Shown: positions 1-10,000 of the stretch, piece by piece
Position numbering within the stretch: position 1 is the first letter of the stretch
How the letters are laid out: each line of letters starts with the position of its first letter
Assembly (NCBI GenBank): GCA_016806645.1
Contig: JACSYO010001855.1
Span: 62,001-126,000 of the forward strand
DNA from: Ophiodon elongatus
Taxonomy: Eukaryota; Chordata; Actinopteri; Perciformes; Hexagrammidae
DNA: 64,000 nt
Reading direction: 5' to 3'
The notes under the pieces: model-generated
Seen by the model: the letters and a program-made list of their open reading frames with translations, nothing else
Told to the model about the DNA's origin: nothing
The model's database searches: none
Program-made: the position numbers and the translations under genes

Positions 1-53
1 CAAAAAGCTGGAGGAGAAGCTGGATGCTATCCGCAGAAAGGTCAACTTAATGG
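1..53 (+). CDS. ifi44: IFI44-like copy A, exon 6 (partial)
   Basis: The sequence is identical to positions 16621-16673 of copy C. It ends at a GTCAGT donor after the first base of a glycine codon. The exon starts before the window. Confidence 0.85.
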
Positions 54-2834
54 GTCAGTTAAAATGTCTTCATAATGAAGACATACCTGTATAGACACAC
101 ATATAAAATATCAGTACGAGTGTATGCGTTCTGAATCTCAACATAGTACAACAAACATACTGTAGACTAATCACTACAAACAGATTCTGCATGCAGTTAT
201 CGGAAGCATTCTGGTTTCCATTTCTACTCTGAATAGTATTGAGTTTTTCATCCATGGTCAACGATTCTTGGTCTGTCGGAGAGCTAGAGTCAGATAATGC
301 TTGGAATGATTTCTTAAGCTATAGACGGCTGGATTTGATAGGCTTAAAATAATCCCTACTATTTAAAGTTATTATAAAAGCCAGGGTTACTGAAGAACAA
401 AAACTTTAAAACAAAGACTTGTTTAAAAGGGTTAAACTATAGTGACTAAGGTGAGTAAGCTGTAAAAAGAATTAAGATAAAAAGGAGTGTGTGAAGAGCT
501 CTTGAGGACTTTGCTGTTTCATCTACCCATGATGGGTATCTCGGGTATTTCGTACCCAACTTGAAAATTGTGTCTCAGCCTCTATTCCAATTTCTTTGTC
601 TTTTATATTGATTTTCTCTCTCCTGCTTTTATGGAATTAACTAAGTAAGTATCTAATGGGCATAAGACATATTTTTCACCACTATGGACCATAATCAGCA
701 ATCAGAAAAATGCGCACAGTATAGAATCACTTATGACTTGGCCTGGCGAACATTTACTTGATATTGTTATGTCCAGGAGAGAGAGGGGGAGAGAGAGAGG
801 TTATGTGTGTTTGTGTGTTCTGACATAGAGAGAGAAAGACGGAGTAAAAGAGGGTTTCCTGAAAGTCCTCAATTAATTCACACTTGTTGAATGAATTTTC
901 CTGAAGCACGTTACCAGTCTCTTACAGAAAATTGAAGTATTTGTTCCATGTAAAGTGAAATCCTCTTTGGTCTGTTGTTATGTGTCCCACATATGGAACG
1001 ACCTCAGGAGGTCATTGGGTATTTCCACTTCCTGTTTTAATTTTGTTGTCTTGTCTAATGATCTTTCTCTGAGGGCTGTAGAACCCCAAACATGGTCAGT
1101 ATATCATCAGATTTGCCACTTTTACTACCTAGGGTATAAAAGTCCAATCTGGTGAGAAGAGTCTCTGAGAAAATGTATTAAAAACGTCCCTGCGGTGATG
1201 AAAGACTTATCCTGTGACATAGGAATGTCTCCACAGCACTTACGCATGTTGGCAATTTGACTCTTAAAGGTTTAAGACAAGCAGGGGTGTCCCGGTCTCG
1301 CTACAAAACTACTGGGAGTGAGGTTGTGAATTTACTGTATCACTGATCGACACTGTAAACCAGAGGTTCTCAATCGTTTTGGGGCCAGGTACACCTGTCA
1401 TGGGGAAAAAACTTTCCAAGGAGCCCCTCTTAATCGTAACACAGATTAAGAAAATGCTTACAACCATTTTTACTCTTAGATGCCATATTGGTACAATTTG
1501 TACTTTTCAACCAAAAGACTTTTTTCATAGTGATGAAAAGAACAACATTTCAACTTCAATCATATTTATATCACTTATACACCATTTCACTACTGCTACT
1601 CTCAGCTTTAGGCTTTAGGCAGCTTGGGCTTGTAGTTTTTATCATGGGAGCTGTAGTTTCTTCTGTGCTCACGAAATTAACATTAACCTTTTAAACTCAT
1701 GAAGGTTTCAACATGTTATAGCCACTGCTGCTATATTACTGCTGAAGTATGACATTTAGTCGAAATCTTTCACAATGGAGCAACATGTAATAATGTAATG
1801 TACATGCTGTGTAATGTCCACAGCATTTACACTACATTCGTCTCACAATCTACAAAATGATATATATATATATATATATGATCTCAATGTAGAAAATAGT
1901 CATGCGACTACACAAAGTGACTATGATTAGCAAGTGGCCGAAATCTCAATTTACTGCTCACTGGAGAGTAAATGACCAGTGTCTACTCTGCAAATATATA
2001 TTTTATTTTGAGAAGTAAATTTTTCAAGAAAAGTAAGGAAACCTGTTTTTTTTAATTGTCCTTCAGTGATAGATGAGAATGAATTACAACACAAAAGTTA
2101 AGTATTTTATAAGTGTTACCTCAATATTGAATTGACAACGTGATACCTAAAAATTAACAGCATTTGGGAAATATTCTTTCTGCTCTGTTGTTTCCAGGGA
2201 TTCCTCAGCTGGTCCTGCTCACTAGAGTTGATGACGCCTGCCCTTTGGTGTCAGAAGATGTGAGGAACGTTTACAAGAGTGGCTACATTAAGCAAAAGGT
2301 GAGGATTTTAGGATTTTACACAAAGAAAAACATTCCATCCATTCATTTTCTGCCACTTATCTGGAGACAGGTGGCTGTAGGCTAAGCAAGCTATTCCAGA
2401 TGTCCCTTTCCCTAGCAACCTTTTCCAGCTCCTACTGGGGATCACGAGGCATTCCCAAGCCAGATACCAATATATTTAATATTTATAAGTTGTTTGACTT
2501 TTGTTTAAATGATTTGCCTATATACACAACGATCAAACTGATCAAACTTCCCAATGTTGACGAGACAATTAAAACAAAATGTTGCTGTGATTTCACAAAA
2601 GTTGTTTTTCGTCTATAAAAAAAAAAAAAGCTTTAACTACTCTCATCTAAGTCTTTTGTGATTCAGATGCAGGAGGTCAGCGCTCTGCTCGGTGTGCCGG
2701 TGTCCTGTGTTGTTCCAGTGAAGAATTACAGCGAGGAGTTGGAGTTGGATCAGAACTGCGACATCCTGCTGCTCAGTGCCGTCATCCAGATGCTTCGTTT
2801 CGCAGATAATTACTTTGATGAAAACAGTGACTGA
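1..2834 (+). CDS. ifi44: IFI44-like gene, copy A (3' part only: last three exons)
   Basis: This is the 3' end of an interferon-induced protein 44-like gene whose first five exons lie before the window. Coding exons are 1-53, 2198-2298 and 2667-2834, and they match exons 6-8 of copies B and C almost base for base. They encode the end of the GTPase-like domain, including the G4-like LLTRVD motif, where copies B and C have LLTKVD. The family tolerates change here: human IFI44, as I recall it, also departs from TKxD. The last exon stops early at TGA 2832-2834, where copies B and C have CGA, so the protein lacks about the last nine or ten residues. The AATAAA found downstream of copy B (12232) reads AACAAG in the matching place here. 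The gene is either a slightly shortened functional paralogue or an early pseudogene. Confidence 0.85.
54..2197 (+). other. Intron 6 of copy A
   Basis: No gene is seen here. The intron has a GA-rich patch (about 776-845), a TA run (1861-1880), and a stretch near 1365-1440 resembling a hAT-type 'gaggttctcaa' terminus. Its last 100 bp align with the ends of intron 6 in copies B and C. Confidence 0.6.
2198..2298 (+). CDS. ifi44: IFI44-like copy A, exon 7
   Basis: The exon has a CCAG acceptor and an AAG|GTGAGG donor and is 101 nt long like its paralogues. It encodes GIPQLVLLTRVDDACPLV and following residues. The G4-like motif has Arg where copies B and C have Lys. Confidence 0.88.
2667..2834 (+). 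CDS. ifi44: IFI44-like copy A, exon 8 with early stop
   Basis: The frame begins MQEVSALLGVPVSCVVPVKN and ends FDENSD followed by TGA at 2832-2834. Copies B and C read FDEISDRFSNIE there before their own stops. The change is a CGA-to-TGA transition, typical of CpG decay. Confidence 0.85.
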   Translation: MQEVSALLGVPVSCVVPVKNYSEELELDQNCDILLLSAVIQMLRFADNYFDENSD

Positions 2835-3658
2835 TTCAGCAACATTGAAATCAAAGAATAGGAAATATTTATGCAGCAGATGTTTATATCTTGTCCAACT
2901 GTCATGAAATGTCCATCACAATAATCCATCCATGCATCCATCCATCTACTGGCAGGTGATCCTGTCTTGTTCTAGTTCACTGTGCATTTCCTCCTCTTAA
3001 GTTTTCCTATCACCCTTTGGAATGCTGGGACATGTAGTGCCTCTAGTAGGTCCTGTAGCAGCGCCTCCAGTTTCTGGTTTCAGAAATTCAGTGAGCTGAT
3101 CCTCATATTGATTGTGTACCTCAGCTTCAAAATACTAATTTTTCTGATTTGGTGGTAAATTCTAAAAATATTACATTATAAAAGATGCTTCTTTCATTTT
3201 TACATTAAATACTGTAATTTACTGAATATGTAATTATCAGTTTATTTTTCCAAATCCCTCACAGGTCATACAAATTACATATGGTAAACTATGTACAAAC
3301 TAAACATGATTTAACTGCAGCTAAAACTACCATCTACTAATATGATTTACACAAACACAATTACACATTTGTGTCCCCCAGATCACCCAAACACGTAAAA
3401 CATTGTTCACTCTGTTGAGTCTTGAAAGTACCATTACTGTTCAAAAGGTTTTTAAGAGTGAAAACTTATAGAAAGTATTTATACACAGACCGACTCCACA
3501 AACAACACTGTGTCATCATACTGTTACATCAAGCGTTGTAGTAACAAGTCAATTTCGCTACAGTATTTGATGTTTGTTGGAACTTCCCAGTTTCTCAGAT
3601 GTTTGTATAGGCATATTTACTTGTGTTTATTGTTATTCTGCATGTTATTTACATTGAG
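2835..3658 (+). other. 3' flank / 3' UTR of copy A
   Basis: This region aligns with the 3' flank of copy B (11562-12240), including a shared stretch about 'gctgggacatgtagtgcc'. It probably holds the 3' UTR. The AATAAA of copy B (12232-12237) is changed to AACAAG here (about 3541). A short CATC repeat (about 2925-2945) is special to copy A. Confidence 0.6.
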
Positions 3659-4711
3659 CAGTGGTGGAAGAAGTACTCAGATATTTTACTTAAGTAAAAA
3701 TACCAATACTACATTGTATAAATGCTATGTTGCAAGTAAAAGTCAACATCCAGGGAATGGACATTGAGATTGTGAAATCTTATAAGTACCTGGGTGTTCA
3801 CTTGAACAATAAACTGGACTGGACCGACCACACAGGCACTCTACAAAAGGGACGGAGCAGACTCTATCTGCTGAGGAGACTGAGGTCTTTTGGAGTGCAG
3901 GGAGCTCTCCTGAAGACCTTCTTTGATTCTGTGGTGGCATCTCTGTGGTGGTCTGCTGGAGCAGCAGCATCTCGACAGCTGACAGGAAGAGACTGAGCAA
4001 ACTGGTAAAGAAGGCCAGCAGTGTGCTGGGCTGTCCTCTGGACACGGTGGGAGACAGGAGGGTGATGGCGAAGCTATCGTCCCTGGTGGACAACACCTTC
4101 CACCCCATGCGGGACGCCCTGGCAGCTCTGTAGAGCTCCTTCAGCCACCGGCTGCTTCACCCCCTGTGTGTGAAGGAGCAAACCTGTCTCCTAAAAATGT
4201 AAACGCTGGGAAGTTGGGCATAATGCGGAGAACGATCTGGCAGTGACTGTGTGTGAAGCTGGGGCTTATATCCCAGAGGGAGTAGGTGCAGCAGAGTGGG
4301 CAGGTGAGAGTGATTGAGCTAACGAGATGGGTGTGACTGTGATAGCAACTAATAATAATAATAATGATAATAAAAGCAGTAATGGTATTGGCAATACTAA
4401 TTGCAATGCAACTAATAATAATAATGATAATAGCAGTAGGTGTCAGGCAGGACCAGGGTCCAGATATATCCACGATCCATGTAAACCTGTGAAGTGAGAA
4501 AGCTAAATCTGCAAAGTAACTAAAGTAGTCAGATAAATGTAGTGAAGTAGAAAGTACAATATATACCTTTGGGGTGTAGTGGAGTTGGAGTCGAAGTAGA
4601 CAGTAGCATAGTAGGGAAATAGTTGAGTAAAGTACTATAAAATGATACTTTCCAAAGTAGTTACAGTACAGTTACAGTAGAGTAAATATACTTAGTGACA
4701 ATCCACCACTG
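3659..4711. mobile_element. TIR element (CAGTGGTGGA ends) containing LINE sequence
   Basis: The element has 10-bp inverted termini, CAGTGGTGGA at 3659 and its complement ending at 4711. The subterminal 'agtactcag/acttaagtaaaa' sequence is typical of an abundant fish non-autonomous DNA transposon. The flanking octamers acattgag and gcattcag agree at 6 of 8 positions, so they may be a decayed target duplication. The middle is a LINE fragment and AAT microsatellites, so the copy is composite. It lies between copies A and B and has no counterpart between B and C. Confidence 0.65.
3727..4200 (+). pseudogene. Non-LTR retrotransposon reverse-transcriptase C-terminal fragment
   Basis: Two overlapping frames (3727-3996 and 3945-4133) encode EIVKSYKYLGVHLNNKLDW, RSRLYLLRRLRSFGVQG and STADRKRLSKLVKKASSVLG. 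This is the familiar carboxy-terminal part of a fish LINE reverse transcriptase of L2/CR1/Rex type (clade not decided). The reading frame shifts near 3945-3990. No catalytic motif is present, so it is dead. Confidence 0.75.
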
Positions 4712-4811
4712 GCATTCAGTTGCTTCGAGTTACAAACAAAAATGAAATAAAAGCTCTTTAGGGCCAAGCAGGATGTGGTGGTGACTCAGACAATATGTCT
4801 ATGATTTAGAT

Positions 4812-5546
4812 CAGTGGTTCTCAACTGGTCTGACTGTGGGACCCACCATCACCCCTTAATGACAAGCCTCGACCCAAATCGAGGAACATTTTCAACTTCT
4901 CAAATTTAATGAAAAGATGGTGCTGATTGGCTGATGATTAGAAAACTAATTTTGCGGGTCACGGTGTTCTTCCATGCTGTAAAATGGCGGGGGTACGTGA
5001 AGATTTAAAAAATATATATATTTAAAATTAGCATCGATTTAAAAATATTTGTTTAATACATTTTCAATAAAATATAAGTGTAAGTTCATAAGCTGAATTT
5101 TATATTCAGTAGGCTATTCAATTTCATTATCCTAAAAACCCAGAGTCTCCCCCATATCAGGATGGTTTGACCCAACCTGGCACGCGCCACCTGTCATCGC
5201 CTGTCAATCACTGCCGCCTTGAAAAGCTCAAACAATGAGTGGCTGAAAGTAGCAGCAATGCTGCTGAAAACATGGAGGGACACGTGCAAAACAAGTGGAA
5301 ACCAGAGCCCAAAAAAGTCCGCTGCATAAAAAATCCCCTTCAAAATAAAACCACAGGATAAAAAAAAAAAAAATCTTATCCAATTTTTTTTTTGCCCAGG
5401 CAAAGGCCCATTAAAACTGCTGGGTCGCGGACCCGTTTTAATGGGCCTTTGCCTGGGCAAAAAAAAAATTGGATAAGATTTATTTTTTTTTGTTTCGTTT
5501 TAATGGACCCACCAGTGGGTCGCGACCCACCAGTTCAGAATCACTG
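4812..5546. mobile_element. hAT-type MITE with 8-bp target duplication
   Basis: Ends CAGTGGTTCTCAACTGGT (4812) and the inverted CAGTGATTCTGAACTGGT (ending 5546) match at 16 of 18 positions. They are flanked by a perfect 8-bp duplication ATTTAGAT (4804-4811 and 5547-5554), the hAT signature. No transposase frame is present. The element carries a long perfect hairpin near its right end and stops about 60 bp before the ISRE-like core of copy B. Confidence 0.85.
5371..5481. repeat. Perfect 47-bp inverted repeat with 17-nt loop
   Basis: Arms 5371-5417 and 5435-5481 are exact reverse complements, including a 10-base T/A run; the loop is 5418-5434. The hairpin lies inside the hAT MITE and would form a long perfect RNA duplex if transcribed. 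Confidence 0.92.
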
Positions 5547-5604
5547 ATTTAGATACTTGAAATGTACTAATACCAGGTAGACAGGTTGAGACAGGTAGAG
5601 ACAC

Positions 5605-5695
5605 TCTCAGTTTCATTTCTGGAGAAACTGCGTGTCGCTGGGTCTGCACAGATAACGTTAGAGCTGGTCACCGTCCTCGACTATTTGGGGAGAAG
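5605..5695 (+). other. ifi44: Untranslated exon 1 of copy B
   Basis: The block is conserved with copy C (12389-12492), contains no ATG, and ends at a strong donor, GAGAAG|GTAAGG. The transcription start is not visible, so the 5' edge is approximate. Confidence 0.65.
5609..5620 (+). promoter_or_regulatory. IRF/ISRE-like core, copy B
   Basis: AGTTTCATTTCT reads AGAAATGAAACT on the other strand and fits the IRF core AANNGAAA, though the GAAA repeats are one base closer than in a full ISRE. The same bases occur at 12393-12404 in copy C. An IRF-responsive role fits the interferon-induced family but is inferred. Confidence 0.5.
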
Positions 5696-6556
5696 GTAAG
5701 GTTGAAAACGTTGATATAGTTATTTTAACATTAAAAGGTTTCATATCTTGCCAAAACTTTACATACATCAGCCAGTGGGATTTTCAATGCGTGATTACTT
5801 TTGTGATTGAGACTGAGGGTGTATCAAAACTGGTATGTAGGCTAGTTCAAATTAATTTTATTCATCTTAATTTTAATCCTACTATACTTTTTTTCCGGAT
5901 TAATACCCAAACCCCGGAAACGAAATTGAAACCGAAACCGTCACGATCATCCCCTGATTTTCATATGGTTTTAGAAATGGTAAAGGTTTAAACCAACAGA
6001 TATAAACGTTAAGTTTCTAAAAGAAACCAATTGTGAAATTAATTACGATTTCAAACTTATTCTAAAAGAAAGTGAAAAGCTGTCCTCGCAGTTTCAGTCG
6101 GTAATAATTGGGTGTGGCTAACCATTTCTTCATCCTGATGTTTATCAAACTGTGTCCATGTCTGTCAGTCTGAGACTTCCAGTGTTTTATGTAAAACTCT
6201 TATTTTAAATCTTAACTTTGATACAATGAGGAAGAATATTTGTCACTCTTGAAATATGAAATACAATTGATGACAGCAGCTATTGGACCAATAGACGTGT
6301 GTATTATGTTTTACCGCAATTCATCAGTCACAACAGTAATGACAATGTCATGTTATTTTGAATGGTTCTTTAATGTTTTTGTGGAATGTAGTTTTGAGAT
6401 GATTTTATCAATTGTTTTATTTTATTGATATTCATTTCTTTAAACCTTGAACATAGGGTGCAACCCACATAAATCTAGTTTATCCAGGAGGATTAAAAGA
6501 AGTACATTTTTCTGAATATCCTGTAATTTTATGCAACTGTTTCTTTTTATATTTAG
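5696..6556 (+). other. Intron 1 of copy B
   Basis: The intron is nearly identical to copy C intron 1 (12493-13340) and ends in TATATTTAG. I see no further genes in it. Confidence 0.7.
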
Positions 6557-7099
6557 ACATCAAAGTGGGAACACGTCAAAGGATCATTCACTATCCTTTC
6601 CACACTTCAACAGACCAACTGTCCACTATGAGCTCCATGCTAACCAGGAGCCAGCGGAGAACAATCTGCTCCCAGCTGGGAAGAGTCAAACTCCAGCGGC
6701 TGTACAAAGCCAGCATCCATGGTTTCACAGGCGCGGCCTTCCACCAGCGATGTGACAACCGCCGTCCCACAGTGTCTGTGGGCTATAACGCTTCTGGTTA
6801 TGTGTTTGGAGGCTACACCAAACAACCCTTCAGTCAGTCTGCGCAGTATGTGCCTGATGACCAGGCCTTTCTTTTCACCTTCAGTGGAGAAAAGCTCCTC
6901 AAATATCCAGTTACTGGACCCGCTAATGCAGTGAGAATGATAGTTAACTCTGGTCCATATTTTGGAGAAGCGTTGGTTCTTGTCAATGGAAGCAAAGCAG
7001 TAGTCCATTCCAGTCCAGGGAATTACTACAACTTCAATGCTGAAGAGATGCACGGCAACGACCTCATCCTGACCGAGTGTGAAGTCTACGAAGTGGAGG
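6557..7099 (+). CDS. ifi44: Copy B exon 2 (start codon 6628; TLDc-like)
   Basis: The exon runs from a TTTAG acceptor to a GAGG|GTAAGT donor. Bases 6557-6627 are 5' UTR; ATG is at 6628-6630. It encodes residues 1-157 plus one base. Confidence 0.9.
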
Positions 7100-10000
7100 G
7101 TAAGTTCAAAATAAATATTAGTCTAACATTTCAATTCATGAAAAAGCTAGGCCCTCCTCACAATATAGTTATCAATGTTTCTTTGGACCCAACTCTCGAA
7201 AACAAAAAACAGATACCCTTCCCCTATTATCTCAAATAACATATTTATGCAAAACATAAATAAAAGGTCAGTACAAAACATAATTTAATCAAAAGGAGAA
7301 TATAACATTAATATACATTAAATGTATTACAAGACATAACACATTAAAAGGGGAATAATCCAACTTCTCTTCATTCAAATGAATGAACCAGGGACAGCAG
7401 CAGCTCTGCAGGTACTGATGGAGTTGCGCAACTTAAAGGGATAGTTCACCCCAAAATTGAAAATGCATGTTTTTCCTCTTACCTGTCGTGCTATTTATCA
7501 ATGTAGATTGTTTAGGTGTCAGTTGTCTAGTTCTGGAGATGATAGAGATGTCTACCTCCTCTCGGATATAATATACATGGCAGTTAGCTTGTAGTGCTCA
7601 AAGCGCTCATAAGTTTTTTCCCCATAAATCATGACCTGGTTGCTCTTGATAATCCACAGACCCTGTTGTGAGAAGTTTCATGTAGGAACTATTTTCTTTC
7701 AACCATGGTTCCGACAGAATGCATTACTAACTAGAAAGGTCCACCAGGTGTGTCTGCAACGAACACCAACAATTGCCGAACCCCCAACAAGTCACTAATG
7801 GGCTGTAAGGCGTCGCAAAAACACGCTTCATTCAAACTCAAAAACAAGCCGAGATGAATGCAAGCAATTGGATATGCGAGTTGAGAGCCCAATCATGTGT
7901 TATGACTTAAAGCTTGTTTATATGCCTCTGCGCTGGTGACAACCGTGGAACTGGTGGCTGTGGCTCAGTGGGTAGAGCGGGTCGTCCTTCAACCACAAGG
8001 CTGGCGGTTTGGTCCATTGCGCCTAATGTCCGCAAGTCAAAAGTGTCCTTGAACACCAAGTCTCTCCCTCGGTGCTTTACAGCAGCCCACTGCTTAAAAA
8101 AATGCTTGAAAAGAATTTCACATATATACCTGTATGTGACGATTGTAATTGAATTTATGTTTTCAGGGTTGTCAGTCCGGTCCATTCTCTTTAAAGCGAT
8201 ATCTCAGGAATGCTTAGATAGAACTTCTAGATAGAATTTATCCAAATTTGTCACAAATTCAAACAAACCTTTAATAAGATAAAATGACAAAGTGATGACA
8301 TTTTGGCCAGACATGGATGTAACCTGCAACATGACTAGTTGCTGCAGGAATACAACCCAGAGGCAGTAATTCTAGTCTGTTTGAAACTATGACCAGATAT
8401 ATTGCTATATTGGCTATACAATCTGTGCCTGCATTTCTTTCTGGGCGAACTTTTCCAACTTGCGTCTGACCAATGCATTGTGATAAATATGCTTTTAAAT
8501 ACGATCAACATTGTGGCCTGACTGATTGATTGAACTTTTCGGCGTTGTAGTCCGGTCCAGATAAAGAACTTTCCTTTCAACTTAATGCTACACCTCAGGT
8601 AGTATTGTTGAACTCATTGGGTGATATTGATAAAATATTTTATCTGCATAAGTCAATGCAAAACAACAGGCAAAATAATATAATTGATATCATAAAATAT
8701 GCTGTGACATTGATACTATGTTCTGTTAAAGAAATAAAGTTGCATAGGTGTGTAATAGTTTTATAAAACTTGATAAGATAATTGTTTTTGCTCTTCAACA
8801 GAAACCTCAGATCTTGAGATGCCTTGGAGGCCTATCACCTGGGAATCGAAGTAAGATGGATACCATCCTGCACATAATGCGATTTACATGCTTTAGTACA
8901 ATACACGTTACAGTATGACACAAGTTCATGTGTTCCACATGCCATGATATGCAACGCTGCTACGCTTGAATGGGCATACTATGCTAACTAATTTAGATTA
9001 CAATGGACTCAGTGTTTATGCGTAATATTATGCAATGATATTGTTGGCCGTGCTTACTGGGCTATACAATTTTTTAATGCACAATTCTTGACTTATTGTC
9101 TTAATTATGTCTGCAACCATGACTGCTACCATCACAGAGGTCATCTGGCTGTGCACAAAATACCTTTTTAACAACAAGGCTGAAAACAACCTCATCACTC
9201 AGTGAAAAGTTTTTTTTATTTTTTATCTTTTCTCGTTTCTACAGGAAGAGGAAGGAGCTGATTGAGAGTATCAAGATGTACAAACCCACAGTTAGCTCTG
9301 TGTCCCAGGTTCGCATCCTGCTTATTGGACCAGTTGGAGCTGGAAAGTCCAGCTTCTTCAATTCTATCAACTCGGTATTCAAAGGCCACGTCACCAGTCA
9401 GGCCATCGCTGGCTGCTCTACCACCAGCCTCACCACACAGGTTAGTTCCTTCCACTCATTGATTTCCTGTCGTGGTGATTGATTTCCAAATAAAAACCCT
9501 GCACGGACCCCGTTTTGTGGTTTGTTACTCCATCTTTTTGTTTTCGACAGTTTCGCACCTACTCTTTGAAAGCTGGACGAGAAGGAAAACTTCTGCCAAT
9601 CATCTTTTGTGATACCATGGGACTGGAGGAAAGCACTAGGGCGGGGCTTGATATCGATGACATCAGCAGCATCCTTAAAGGTCATCTACCAGACCGTCAT
9701 CAGGTACAGCTTTTTGTGACATTGAGCAGGATATTGACTGTTTGAGCTATTGATTTGGTTGTAGTTAACTCAGACTGTCCCTTTCTTTCCCCTCCACTGT
9801 ATGACTCAGTTCAACCCGTCTGCTCCTCTGAATTCGGAGACCAACGGTTATCGTAAATCTCCAGGGCTGAAGGACAAGATCCACTGTGTGGTCTACGTCA
9901 CTGATGCCTGCAAGGTGTCTATCATGCCCAAAAAGCTGGAGGAGAAGCTGGATGCTATCCGCAGAAAGGTCAACTTAATGGGTCAGTTAAATTTCGTCTC

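Larger units (their letters stand above)
7100..8801 (+). other. Intron 2 of copy B
   Basis: The intron contains a percomorph interspersed repeat (about 7435-7860) and a tRNA-derived SINE (about 7951-8150). From about 7650 to the end it is almost identical to intron 2 of copy C. Confidence 0.75.

Noticed and set aside
6640..7053. 137-codon minus-strand frame opposite copy B exon 2
   Set aside because: It is the antisense shadow of the TLDc-like exon; the same shadow occurs at 13424-13843 in copy C.
7951..8025. Possible tRNA gene
   Set aside because: The head looks tRNA-like but the B box is decayed and it continues into a SINE body; no cloverleaf is maintained.
7907..8234. Open frames on both strands (about 92-106 codons), repeated at 14599-14926
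   Set aside because: They lie inside a tRNA-derived SINE and are identical in both introns for that reason.
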